A DNA stretch of 17,679 bases from a bacterium (GTDB taxonomy: Bacteria; Fidelibacterota; Marinisomatia; Marinisomatales; Marinisomataceae): the NCBI GenBank assembly GCA_023255095.1, contig JALRJJ010000097.1:1-17679 (forward strand). Reading direction: 5' to 3'. The translations under genes were made by a program, and so were the position numbers. Shown here piece by piece: positions 7,436 to 15,210 of this stretch. The notes below the pieces were generated by a model. The model was given only the letters and a program-made list of their open reading frames with translations. It searched no databases and had not been told where the DNA came from. Every line of letters starts with the position of its first letter. The first letter of the stretch is position 1.

Positions 7436-8314
7436 TTAATTTATTTGAACAGTTTTAAAAAGAGTTCTTATGATTTTTTTTGTTAGCTCTAAATCTGCTT
7501 TTTTTATTTCATCCTCAAATTCTTTTTTACCAAATTTTGATTGATCGATGTTGGAAAGAATTTTCTTTAAATCATTATTTTCGATAATTGAAAGTATATC
7601 CTCAGAAGTCATTTCAAAAGAAACTAAATAGAAATTGTTTTCCAAAAACTTCCTCAGAATATTCGATATCTCCAAATAGAACTCCTCTGTTGAAAGGGAC
7701 TCGATATTAATATTGTTTAAAGAATCTATTGCATCACTAATTGGTGATTGATTATAAAAATTTCTCTTAAAAAGATGTTTAGATTTTTCTGATTTAAGAA
7801 AATTAAAAAACAAAATAATTAGGGCAAGAATTAAGATTAGATAAAAAATTTTAACTTTTTCCAAGGGAAAATTAATTTCTTCTGGAGATTTAAGAGGAAA
7901 AATCTTCTTCATTGTTGAATCTATTGAAGACTCTATAAAAACTTTAAAGCTATCAGATTGAAATAATAGTGAATCAGATTCATTGATCAACTTTAAATTT
8001 ATAGGAGGAATAGTAAATTCTCCTGTATCCCAAAATGTAATTTTGTGGTTCAAGACATATTCATTTTGAAATTGTTTTGCATGAGATTGGACTAAAATTG
8101 AAGAAGAATCTACTAACCATAAACCATTATCATTCCAATTTATTGATATAGAATCCGGTTGAAATAAATCAATATCTTTTAGGGAAATTTTATGTTCCAA
8201 AACAGAACCAATGAATAAATCAGAATAATTTAGTTCTGTTTCAATCTGAATAACATTATTCGATTGATTACAATTATTTAACACCAAAATAAAGAATAAT
8301 AAATAAAACCTCAT
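7436..8314 (-). CDS. BatD/DUF4381-like membrane protein of a MoxR cassette
   Basis: Function not established. The 292 residues begin with a short hydrophobic signal (MRFYLLFFILVLNNC), where C15 could be a lipoprotein acylation site although LNNC is a poor lipobox. A beta-rich extracytoplasmic domain (about 20-140) contains the pattern ITFWDTGEFTIPPINLK, like the BatD immunoglobulin-type repeats. One transmembrane helix (about 155-173) is followed by a cytoplasmic tail holding YLEISNILRKFLENNFYL and FEMTSEDIL (213-241), the signature seen in DUF4381/BatD-type tails, where these proteins pair with MoxR and DUF58 partners. It follows the DUF58 gene after 5 nt and the moxR gene two genes back, which supports the assignment. 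No strong Shine-Dalgarno; coupled translation is likely. The family call rests on architecture and the tail motif, not on strong identity. Confidence 0.7.
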   Translation of the reverse strand: MRFYLLFFILVLNNCNQSNNVIQIETELNYSDLFIGSVLEHKISLKDIDLFQPDSISINWNDNGLWLVDSSSILVQSHAKQFQNEYVLNHKITFWDTGEFTIPPINLKLINESDSLLFQSDSFKVFIESSIDSTMKKIFPLKSPEEINFPLEKVKIFYLILILALIILFFNFLKSEKSKHLFKRNFYNQSPISDAIDSLNNINIESLSTEEFYLEISNILRKFLENNFYLVSFEMTSEDILSIIENNDLKKILSNIDQSKFGKKEFEDEIKKADLELTKKIIRTLFKTVQIN

Positions 8315-8319
8315 CTAAA

Positions 8320-9186
8320 CTATCTTTTTTTAAAGAACAATTTGAGAGACTTCACAAAATCCTCATCAGTAGAAATTTGAATTGGTTTTACGCCAATTTT
8401 TCTACATTGTTCTCTAAACTGATTTGACTGCTCTTTTAAAAAAGAAGCATATTTGATCCTAATTTTTTGGTTTGAAGTGTCTATCCATAACGACTTTTCA
8501 TTCTCAAGATCTTCAATTTCAATCAAACCTAAATTAGGAATATTTTTCTCGAATCCATCAAAAATTTGAATAGGAATTAGGTCATGATTATAATTTAAAA
8601 GCTTAAATTCATCCCAATAATTACTGTCCATAAAATCAGAGAGTAAAAAAATAATATTTTTCTTTTTAGAAATTTTTCCTAAAAAGTTTAAACCATTTTT
8701 AACAGAAGTTTTTCTCTTTTGGGTTTCAAAATCAAAATTTAGAAGCTCAGTTATAATCCTGAGAATATGCGATTTACCTTTTTTGGGAGGAATAAACTTT
8801 TCAACCTTATCACTAAACAAAAACAGTCCAACCTTATCATTATTCTTAATAGCAGAAAATCCAAGAGTAGCTGCAATCTCAATATAGAGATCTCTCTTGA
8901 GTTTAGCATTTGAACCAAATAAACCGGAACTACTTACATCAACGGCTATTATAGCCGTTAGTTCTCTTTCTTCTTCAAAAATCTTTATATATGGAGATTC
9001 AGATCGAGCAGTTACATTCCAATCAATAAAACGAATATCATCTCCATGCTGATATTCTCGTACCTCAGAAAATGTCATACCTCTTCCTTTAAAGTTGGAA
9101 TGATAATCTCCGCCAAAAAAGTCATTAACTAAATTCTTAGTTCTAATTTCAATTTGTTTGACCTTCTTAAGCAATTCACTTGACAT
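8320..9186 (-). CDS. DUF58 / von Willebrand A-like protein
   Basis: A soluble partner of MoxR ATPases in operons linked to envelope stress or enzyme maturation. The DUF58 hallmark is FSEVREYQHGDDIRFIDWN (39-57), followed by ARSESPYIKIFEEERE (60-75). A vWA-like fold then starts with AIIAVDVSSSGLF, where D83, S85 and S87 make a DxSxS metal-ion-dependent adhesion site; a second strand is NIIFLLSDFMD (177-187). The 288 residues match the family, and no transmembrane helix is seen. Start ATG is 2 nt after the moxR stop. The intact MIDAS residues suggest it binds divalent metal and a partner protein. Which protein it serves cannot be told here. Confidence 0.92.
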   Translation of the reverse strand: MSSELLKKVKQIEIRTKNLVNDFFGGDYHSNFKGRGMTFSEVREYQHGDDIRFIDWNVTARSESPYIKIFEEERELTAIIAVDVSSSGLFGSNAKLKRDLYIEIAATLGFSAIKNNDKVGLFLFSDKVEKFIPPKKGKSHILRIITELLNFDFETQKRKTSVKNGLNFLGKISKKKNIIFLLSDFMDSNYWDEFKLLNYNHDLIPIQIFDGFEKNIPNLGLIEIEDLENEKSLWIDTSNQKIRIKYASFLKEQSNQFREQCRKIGVKPIQISTDEDFVKSLKLFFKKR

Positions 9187-9188
9187 AT

Positions 9189-10184
9189 CTAAGGAACTGG
9201 AATCTCTTTCAATATTTCATTTATTATACTATCAGATGATATATCTTCTGCTTCGGCTTCATACGAAACTAAGATTCTATGTCTTAGTATATCTGGAGCA
9301 ATATAACGAACATCTTCAGGAATTACAAACCCCCTTCCATTAATAAAAGCATTGGCTTTTGAAGCTAAAACCATATTAATTGATGCTCTGGGAGAACCTC
9401 CAAAGGTTATATAATCTTTTAAATGCCCAAGATTATATTTTTTAGGATTTCTAGTTGCAAAAACAAGGTTTAAAATATATTCCTCTATAGAAGAATCTAC
9501 GTAGATATCGTTTATGATTACTTGTGAATCTAAAATTTGTTTTGCTTTAATTATTGGCTTAATCTCAACATCCAAATTAGTTTTAGCTACTCTTCTAATG
9601 ATTTCCTTTTCATTATCATATGATGGATAATCAATAATTGTTTTCATCATAAATCTATCAATTTGGGCCTCAGGTAAAGGGTAGGTCCCCTCTTGCTCAA
9701 TTGGATTTTGAGTAGCCAATACAACGAAAGGTAAATCAAGCTTATAAGTGGTTTCACCAATGGTAACTTGTTTTTCCTGCATTGACTCTAAAAGAGCACT
9801 TTGGACCTTAGAGGGAGCTCGATTAATTTCATCTGCAAGGATGATGTTAGAAAATATTGGACCTTTTTTTGTATTAAACTCTCCAGTTTTTTGATTATAA
9901 ATAAGCGTACCAATCAAATCTGCTGGTAACATATCTGGTGTAAACTGAATTCTTTTAAAATTGGCATTTATAAGTTTAGCAAAAGTATTAATAGTTAAGG
10001 TTTTAGCTAGACCAGGTACCCCTTCTAATAAAATGTGACCATTTGATACAACTGAAATAAGAATTTTATTAATAAGATCTTCTTGGCCAACAATAATTGA
10101 AGAAATCTGAGTCTTGATTTCTTTAATAAATTGTGATTTCTCTTCGATTTTTTTATTAAAATTTTTTAAATCATTTTTGTTCAT
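9189..10184 (-). CDS. MoxR family AAA+ ATPase
   Basis: Chaperone-like ATPase of the MoxR branch. Walker A is GVPGLAKT (55-62), Walker B IILADE (114-119) followed by INRAPSKVQSALLESMQEKQV, and sensor 1 sits in VVLATQNPIEQEGTYPLPEAQIDRF (154-178). Sensor 2 falls in GGSPRAS near the end. The 331 residues are typical. The AAA+ core is followed by the helical lid. Its genes downstream are DUF58 and a BatD-like membrane protein, the standard MoxR partners. The start is supported by GAGGG at 10191-10195; the gene overlaps the end of the upstream TamB-like gene by 14 nt. Substrate is unknown. Confidence 0.95.
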   Translation of the reverse strand: MNKNDLKNFNKKIEEKSQFIKEIKTQISSIIVGQEDLINKILISVVSNGHILLEGVPGLAKTLTINTFAKLINANFKRIQFTPDMLPADLIGTLIYNQKTGEFNTKKGPIFSNIILADEINRAPSKVQSALLESMQEKQVTIGETTYKLDLPFVVLATQNPIEQEGTYPLPEAQIDRFMMKTIIDYPSYDNEKEIIRRVAKTNLDVEIKPIIKAKQILDSQVIINDIYVDSSIEEYILNLVFATRNPKKYNLGHLKDYITFGGSPRASINMVLASKANAFINGRGFVIPEDVRYIAPDILRHRILVSYEAEAEDISSDSIINEILKEIPVP

Positions 10185-11379
10185 TTTTTTCCCTCAATTG
10201 ATGAGTAACATTAAGTTTCGTATCTTTTAATGGCGTTAAAAATCCATTGCTTTTTTTGATTCTAATATCGCCATCAAGCTTTAAGGTTTCTTGACCCGTA
10301 ATAGAAATTTTTAAATCAGATACTCCATTTAAATTTTCGTTGTCTAATTTAGCAAAATATATATCACTTCCATTAACAAATAAATCAAGTTCCGGATTTT
10401 CTAAATCTTTCAAGATAATTTTACCTGAAACTTGCAAATTGGCTTCTTTTTGTAACTTAATTCTCTGTTTTGGATTAGTAACTGTTCCAACTAGATTAAT
10501 TGAACCAATACTATCTTTAATGTTTAAACTAATGTTTAAGTTCCGAATAACTTCAGGTTTTAATTGAGCAGGGAATTTAACCAACTCCATTTCTGAATGA
10601 TTAATATTTATATTTCCATTTATAGTTCTAGAATCTATACTATCATTCAAATTTGAATCCTGAATTTTTAAATCATATTGTACCACTTGATTGATTGAGC
10701 TTAATCTCTTTACATCTGGAAAAAATCTTAAAAGATAAGATGTATCAAAAGTATCACCAGAATTTACATTTAGAGAAAAAGATGATATTTTTGAATTTTT
10801 TTCAAAAATATTAATTCCTAATGAAGCATCAAAATTTCCCAAAAATAATTCATTGTCATAAAGTTTACTTTTTTTAACAATTACTTTGGCATTAATTAAC
10901 TCTTCATTCTTTTCTCCAATCTCAACATCATTTTTTGATTTTGGCAATGCTGCTATGTCTACAATTGCATTATTAATGTTTATAATTAAAGGAAAAATAA
11001 AGTGTATTTCAGAATTATTTTCTGAAAAATAATCTAAAGCAAGATTATAGAAACTAATTAAAGGAAATTGTGTAGATAGGTTTAGTTTTTCAGCTTTTAT
11101 GCTTTCCTTATTATCGCTAGAAAGAACAAAATCATACAATGAAAGATACACTTCAATCTCATTAAACTTAGTAGAGAGGAATAATTCTGAACTGGGATTA
11201 AAGTTAATACCATATTTATCTAGGTTTTTCTGAATATAGTCATTCGATTGATCGATAGGAATAGTTAAGCCTTTGCCTAAATAAATATAAAGTGCAATAA
11301 ATGACAGAATGAAAAAAACTAAAATACTGACTGAAATTGCAAAAATTGATTTTAAAAATTTAATAAATACGTTCCTCAT
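10171..11379 (-). CDS. Short TamB/AsmA-like membrane-anchored protein
   Basis: No firm function. The 402 residues have one N-terminal transmembrane helix (about 12-34), preceded by a basic N-terminus, and then a long beta-rich region with little predicted helix. Alternating polar-hydrophobic strands recur, and the last part reads like TamB/AsmA repeats: VSGKIILKDLENPELDLFVN, IYFAKLDNENLNGVSDLKI, LKLDGDIRIKKSNGFLTPL. This suggests an inner-membrane-anchored periplasmic bridge protein of the AsmA-like superfamily. It is far shorter than TamB (over 1,000 residues), and nothing like the C-terminal TamB domain follows, since the stop overlaps the moxR start by 14 nt. The start ATG has no evident Shine-Dalgarno, 41 nt after dnaK; only AT-rich sequence lies between, with no hairpin. 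It could instead be a lineage-specific envelope protein. Confidence 0.5.
   Translation of the reverse strand: MRNVFIKFLKSIFAISVSILVFFILSFIALYIYLGKGLTIPIDQSNDYIQKNLDKYGINFNPSSELFLSTKFNEIEVYLSLYDFVLSSDNKESIKAEKLNLSTQFPLISFYNLALDYFSENNSEIHFIFPLIININNAIVDIAALPKSKNDVEIGEKNEELINAKVIVKKSKLYDNELFLGNFDASLGINIFEKNSKISSFSLNVNSGDTFDTSYLLRFFPDVKRLSSINQVVQYDLKIQDSNLNDSIDSRTINGNININHSEMELVKFPAQLKPEVIRNLNISLNIKDSIGSINLVGTVTNPKQRIKLQKEANLQVSGKIILKDLENPELDLFVNGSDIYFAKLDNENLNGVSDLKISITGQETLKLDGDIRIKKSNGFLTPLKDTKLNVTHQLREKNEQK
10191..10195 (-). promoter_or_regulatory. Shine-Dalgarno of moxR inside the TamB-like gene
   Basis: GAGGG six bases ahead of the moxR ATG, within the coding end of the preceding gene. Because the two genes overlap by 14 nt, this site rather than stop-start coupling probably sets moxR translation, and it supports the chosen start. 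Confidence 0.65.
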
Positions 11380-11420
11380 TAAAATAAAGCTAAGAATTTG
11401 AAACTATTTAATAAATCTAT

Positions 11421-13325
11421 TTATTCATCAACAACTTCAAAATCAGCATCTTCTATTTTTTTATCATCTTTATCTTTGTTGGAACCTGAATCATTTTCGG
11501 GTTGATTTTTATTTGAAGATTTAGATGCATCATACATTGATGAAGCTTTTGAATTCCAAACAGAGTTCAAATTATCCATAGCGTTCTTGATATCAGAAAT
11601 ATTTGAAGATTTATTCGCTTCTTTTAATTTATCAAGACTTTCTGTTAGCTCTTTTTTATCATCATCAGATAATTTCTCTTCAAGATCTTTCATTTGTTTT
11701 TCCGTTTGATAAACCAATTGTTCAGCCTGATTTTTAGTCTCTATTTCCTCTTTTCGAGCTTTATCTTCTGATTCATTTTTCTTCGCATCGTTTATCATTT
11801 TTTCAATTTCTTGATCTGATAAACCGCTTTGCGCCTCTATTCGAATACTCTGTTCTTTACCAGTAGCTTTATCAGAAGCCTTTACATTTAAAATCCCATC
11901 AGCATCTAAATCAAAAGAAACTTCAATTTGAGGGGTACCTCTTGGTGCTGGAGGAATTCCGTCTAGATGGAAACGTCCTAAACTTTTATTATCATTAGCA
12001 AGTTGTCTTTCTCCCTGAACTACATGAATTTCAACCATGGGCTGGTTATCTGCTGCTGTTGAAAATATTTGTGATTTTTGAGTTGGGATAGTTGTATTTT
12101 TCTCAATCAATGGAGTAGCAATTCCACCCATTGTTTCGATTCCCAATGTAAGTGGAGTTACGTCCAGCAATAAAACATCATCTACGTCACCAGATAGTAC
12201 ACCACCCTGTATTGCAGCGCCAAGTGCAACCACCTCATCAGGATTCACACTTTGATTGGGTTCTTTTCCAAAAATTTCTTTTACTTTTTCTTGAATAGCT
12301 GGAATTCTTGTTGAACCACCAACTAAGATTACTTCCTTAATATCAGAAGGAGTAAGCTTGGCATCCTTCAATGCTTGCTTACAAGGAGCAACTACTCTCT
12401 CGATAAGATCTGAAACTAAATTTTCAAAATTTGCTCTAGTTAGGGTCATATTTAAATGTTTAGGACCAGAAGAATCAGCAGTAATGAAAGGAAGATTAAT
12501 TTCGGTTTGTTTTGAGGATGATAATTCTTTCTTAGCATTCTCAGATGCTTCCTTCAATCTTTGTAAGGCCATGGGATCTTTTCTTAAATCAATTCCTTCA
12601 GCTTTTTTAAATTCATTAGCTAGCCAATCAACAATTTTTTGATCGAAGTCATCACCACCAAGTCTTCCATCTCCATTTGTAGCATTAACTTCAATACTTT
12701 GCCCCTCATCATTCATAATATCTAAGATCGAAATATCAAAAGTTCCGCCACCAAGATCAAAAACAGCTATTTTTTCATCTTTTTTCTTGTCAAATCCATA
12801 AGCTAAAGATGCTGCAGTTGGCTCATTAATAATTCTTTTAACATTAAGGCCTGCAATAGCTCCCGCATCTTTAGTAGCTTTTCTTTGAGAATCGTTAAAA
12901 TATGCAGGCACTGTGATTACGGCATCAGTGACGGTGGCCCCTAAATACTTTTCAGCCATTTGTTTCATTTTTTGAAGAACCATGGCGCTGATTTCTTGAG
13001 GTAAATATTTATTTCCAGCTACTTCGACTTGAATCTTAGACTTCTCAACAGAAACTTTGTAGGGGACTTCTTTAATATCTTGTTCAATTTCTGATGGTGT
13101 TCTGCCCATAAATCTTTTTATTGAATAAATCGTGTTACTTGGATTAGTAACGGCCTGTCTTTTTGCAGGTTCTCCTACTAATCTTTCTCCATCCTTTGTA
13201 AAACCAATAACAGAAGGTGTAGTTCTACCTCCTTCAGTGCTAGTAATTACAGTTGGCTCACCACCCTCCATAACAGCAACACATGAATTTGTTGTACCCA
13301 AGTCTATTCCAATAATTTTACCCAT
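11421..13325 (-). CDS. dnaK: Chaperone DnaK (Hsp70)
   Basis: ATP-driven folding chaperone. The 634 residues match full-length DnaK. Signatures: IIGIDLGTTNSCVAVM (4-19), AVFDLGGGTFDISIL (187-201), VILVGGSTRIPAIQ (332-345), the interdomain linker DVLLLDVTP (383-391), and the substrate-binding domain with LGRFHLDGIPPAPRGTPQIEV (449-469). The lid is helical and the tail is polar and acidic, ending DADFEVVDE. The N-terminal domain contains the insertion (about 75-105) found in Gram-negative DnaK and absent from Gram-positive ones. Start ATG has a strong AGGAGA (13330-13335). Neither grpE nor dnaJ adjoins it; it lies between lolD and a TamB-like gene. The 101-nt gap upstream carries promoter candidates described separately, with no CIRCE element. 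Confidence 0.98.
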   Translation of the reverse strand: MGKIIGIDLGTTNSCVAVMEGGEPTVITSTEGGRTTPSVIGFTKDGERLVGEPAKRQAVTNPSNTIYSIKRFMGRTPSEIEQDIKEVPYKVSVEKSKIQVEVAGNKYLPQEISAMVLQKMKQMAEKYLGATVTDAVITVPAYFNDSQRKATKDAGAIAGLNVKRIINEPTAASLAYGFDKKKDEKIAVFDLGGGTFDISILDIMNDEGQSIEVNATNGDGRLGGDDFDQKIVDWLANEFKKAEGIDLRKDPMALQRLKEASENAKKELSSSKQTEINLPFITADSSGPKHLNMTLTRANFENLVSDLIERVVAPCKQALKDAKLTPSDIKEVILVGGSTRIPAIQEKVKEIFGKEPNQSVNPDEVVALGAAIQGGVLSGDVDDVLLLDVTPLTLGIETMGGIATPLIEKNTTIPTQKSQIFSTAADNQPMVEIHVVQGERQLANDNKSLGRFHLDGIPPAPRGTPQIEVSFDLDADGILNVKASDKATGKEQSIRIEAQSGLSDQEIEKMINDAKKNESEDKARKEEIETKNQAEQLVYQTEKQMKDLEEKLSDDDKKELTESLDKLKEANKSSNISDIKNAMDNLNSVWNSKASSMYDASKSSNKNQPENDSGSNKDKDDKKIEDADFEVVDE

Positions 13326-13329
13326 GATA

Positions 13330-13335
13330 TCTCCT
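13330..13335 (-). promoter_or_regulatory. Shine-Dalgarno of dnaK
   Basis: AGGAGA four bases ahead of the dnaK ATG, a near-ideal site. It fits a highly translated gene with its own promoter and fixes the start. Confidence 0.85.
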
Positions 13336-13356
13336 AAATTTTAAAATATTATTTAT

Positions 13357-13385
13357 ATTAGATAATGTAGCAATTTTCATGCCAA
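13357..13385 (-). promoter_or_regulatory. Overlapping sigma-70 type promoter candidate for dnaK
   Basis: TTGGCA (13385-13380; 5 of 6 to TTGACA), 17-base spacer, then TCTAAT (13362-13357; 5 of 6 to TATAAT). Predicted start is about 13350. Spacing is ideal, but such matches are common in AT-rich DNA. It shares its -35 with the -24 element of the sigma-54 candidate, so only one need be real. Confidence 0.45.
13368..13385 (-). promoter_or_regulatory. Sigma-54 (-24/-12) type promoter candidate for dnaK
   Basis: The minus strand reads TTGGCATGAAAATTGCTA. It matches the sigma-54 consensus TTGGCAYRNNNNTTGCW, with GG (13383-13382) and GC (13371-13370) separated by exactly 10 bases, the invariant spacing. 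With GC at -13/-12, transcription would start at about 13358 (an A), giving a 33-nt leader that contains the Shine-Dalgarno. The match is good by eye, but the same bases also serve a sigma-70 reading, and presence of rpoN in this genome is unknown. Confidence 0.5.
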
Positions 13386-13395
13386 CTAAAAAATT

Positions 13396-13411
13396 ATGTC
13401 ACAAAGTACAT
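13396..13411. repeat. Imperfect inverted repeat upstream of dnaK
   Basis: ATGT, 8 bases, ACAT (13396-13399 and 13408-13411), preceded by T and containing TATGTC like the half-sites of the neighbouring palindrome. Its centre is about 20 bp from that of the next repeat, near two helical turns. Possible regulator-binding site; weak by itself. Confidence 0.35.
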
Positions 13412-13414
13412 TTT

Positions 13415-13431
13415 TATGACAATTAGTCATA
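13415..13431. repeat. Inverted repeat TATGAC-N5-GTCATA at the lolD stop
   Basis: A 6-bp perfect inverted repeat with a 5-base spacer, covering the lolD stop codon (13427-13429). It is not followed by a T-run on the minus strand, so it does not look like a terminator. Lying about 57-73 bp upstream of the predicted sigma-54 start, it could bind a regulator of dnaK. Confidence 0.45.
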
Positions 13432-14086
13432 CTTTAGATAGAACACCATTGTTTAACGAGAACTTTTTAGTACCAATATTGAATACTCTTTCATCATGAG
13501 TGGTAATAACAATGGACTGTTGAAATTGAGAATTCATTTTCTTAAATAACTCTATTGTGTTTATTACTTGCTTATTATCTAAGCTACCTGTTGGCTCATC
13601 AGCTAAAATTAAAGATGGGTTTTTAACAAAGGATCTCATGATAGCTACTCTTTGCTTTTCTCCCCCAGAAAGATTATTTGGGAAGGATTTTTTTCTACTA
13701 TCTAAATCAAAAAAAATAAAAAGTTCGTCAATTGATTTGGTATCAACTTTAGTATTACTTACAAAAAAAGGCAGTTTAACATTTTCTTCCACATTTAGCT
13801 CTGGTATTAAATGATGAAATTGAAAAACAAACCCAAGATTTTCATTTCTAAATTTTTCTAAATCGCTGCCAAGACTTATTTTATTATTATTGAAAAATAT
13901 TGAACCAGAATCTGCAAAATCAATTGCTCCCATAATATTTAGCAAAGTTGACTTTCCTGAACCAGAGGGTCCTTTTATAGTCACAATGTCACCCCTATTG
14001 ACTGTCAAATTTATACCTTTGAGAACATTTAATTGATTCTCACCATCAGAAAAAGATTTTTCTATTTTTTGTAATTCTAATATCAT
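13427..14086 (-). CDS. lolD: LolD-type ABC transporter ATPase
   Basis: ATPase of the inner-membrane complex that extracts lipoproteins for transfer to the outer membrane. The 219 residues match LolD/MacB-type ATPases. Walker A is GPSGSGKST (39-47), Q-loop at Q89 in FVFQFHHLIPELNVEENV, signature LSGGEKQR (139-146), Walker B LILADEP (159-165), D-loop SLD (168-170) and switch H197 in TTHDE. FHHLIPELNVEENV is close to the LolD version of this loop. It overlaps the second permease gene by 1 nt (TGATG). Macrolide- or FtsE-type exporters share the fold, but the two upstream permeases support Lol. Confidence 0.9.
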   Translation of the reverse strand: MILELQKIEKSFSDGENQLNVLKGINLTVNRGDIVTIKGPSGSGKSTLLNIMGAIDFADSGSIFFNNNKISLGSDLEKFRNENLGFVFQFHHLIPELNVEENVKLPFFVSNTKVDTKSIDELFIFFDLDSRKKSFPNNLSGGEKQRVAIMRSFVKNPSLILADEPTGSLDNKQVINTIELFKKMNSQFQQSIVITTHDERVFNIGTKKFSLNNGVLSKV

Positions 14087-15210
14087 CAGTTATTTTGTAA
14101 TGTTTTGATAATTTTAAATCTCTTCAAGCTTTTCAAAGGAAACAATATAAATATTCCAATTAATAATAAAGAGACTAAAAAAATGATTAAAATTTCTTTC
14201 ATAGAGATAGCCATAGGAAGTGTATCAACAAAATAAATTGACTTTTCAATTTTTATCAAACCAAAAGAATTTTGTAAAAAGATAATTAGGCAAGAAATAA
14301 CCATTCCGCAAAAAACAGATATGACTGAAATCAAATATCCATAAATAAAAAATATTCGATTAAATCCACTTTGACTTAATCCTAAGACACGTAAAATGGT
14401 AATGGATTTTGTTTTATTTGAAATAATTTGAATAATTGTTGCGCTCAAACTAAAAGATGAAATAATAATAATGAGTAAAAGTGATATAAAAGTTATTAAT
14501 TTTTCTAATTCTGTCGCTTCAAATAACTGGCGATTTTTTTCTTTCCATGAAAGAATTTTTTCTGGAAAAATATCTTGATTAAAATCTCCTAAAATTTCCA
14601 AATGATTGATATTCTTTAATTCATTTTTAAATGTTTTAAAAATAATAGACGAGTTTGCTTTTAATACTTTATTAGAGAAAATTCCCGTAACCATAATTTC
14701 ATCATATGTAGGGATTACCAGATTAGAAACAGATATTTGTTGATTATATATCTTGAGTTTGTCTCCTACATTTACTCCTAGACTAAAAGCTAATTGATCA
14801 CCTATCAACAAAGTATTTTGATCGTAGGATGAAATTTGATTAATAATATCTAGATTATAAAAAGAGGTTAAGCTTCGCTCCTCAACAGACTTCAATTCTA
14901 CTACGAATTGAGATAATTGAGATTCAACAAAAACTTTTTCAGAATTTGACTGATTATATAATAAGTTGTTTTGATCTAAAAAATGAATAATATTTTTATC
15001 AGAAGAAATGTCAAAATTATCGACAGAATAATTACCAAATACTTTTGAAATTTCATTTGAAAGTAAATTTTGAAAACCATTTAATACACTAATCGAAACA
15101 ATTAAAGAAAAAGAACCAACAAAAATTCCAATGAATGAAATAATGTTTGTTAAGTTCAATGAATTTTTTGTGAATAAAAATCTTCGAGCAACTAAAAAAA
15201 TTAATCTCAT
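14086..15210 (-). CDS. LolC/LolE-family permease, second of a tandem pair
   Basis: A lipoprotein-export permease subunit of the FtsX/MacB_PCD superfamily. The 374 residues show the four-helix layout: helix 1 at about 20-43 after the amphipathic RRFLFTKN start, a large periplasmic domain, then helices at about 239-264, 288-313 and 339-358. The coupling helix TKSITILRVLGLSQSGFNRIF between helices 2 and 3 matches the family. The LNGFQ motif (43-47) after helix 1 is typical of LolC/E. It resembles the gene upstream in layout and motifs, so the two probably form a heterodimer with LolD. Assigning C versus E is not possible here. It overlaps its neighbours by 1 nt each side (TAATG and TGATG) with no Shine-Dalgarno. 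Confidence 0.85.
   Translation of the reverse strand: MRLIFLVARRFLFTKNSLNLTNIISFIGIFVGSFSLIVSISVLNGFQNLLSNEISKVFGNYSVDNFDISSDKNIIHFLDQNNLLYNQSNSEKVFVESQLSQFVVELKSVEERSLTSFYNLDIINQISSYDQNTLLIGDQLAFSLGVNVGDKLKIYNQQISVSNLVIPTYDEIMVTGIFSNKVLKANSSIIFKTFKNELKNINHLEILGDFNQDIFPEKILSWKEKNRQLFEATELEKLITFISLLLIIIISSFSLSATIIQIISNKTKSITILRVLGLSQSGFNRIFFIYGYLISVISVFCGMVISCLIIFLQNSFGLIKIEKSIYFVDTLPMAISMKEILIIFLVSLLLIGIFILFPLKSLKRFKIIKTLQNN

Noticed and set aside
11380..11420. Terminator or promoter between dnaK and the TamB-like gene
   Set aside because: The 41 bases are AT-rich with no stable hairpin and no convincing -35/-10 pair.
12358..12642. Plus-strand open frame of 94 codons
   Set aside because: Antisense to the conserved DnaK ATPase domain; a mirror of its codon bias.
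13326..13426. CIRCE (HrcA) or sigma-32 element before dnaK
   Set aside because: No TTAGCACTC-N9-GAGTGCTAA repeat and no CTTGAA/CCCCAT pair could be found.
13415..13431. Terminator for lolD
   Set aside because: The inverted repeat is short and is followed by an A-run, not a T-run, on the minus strand.
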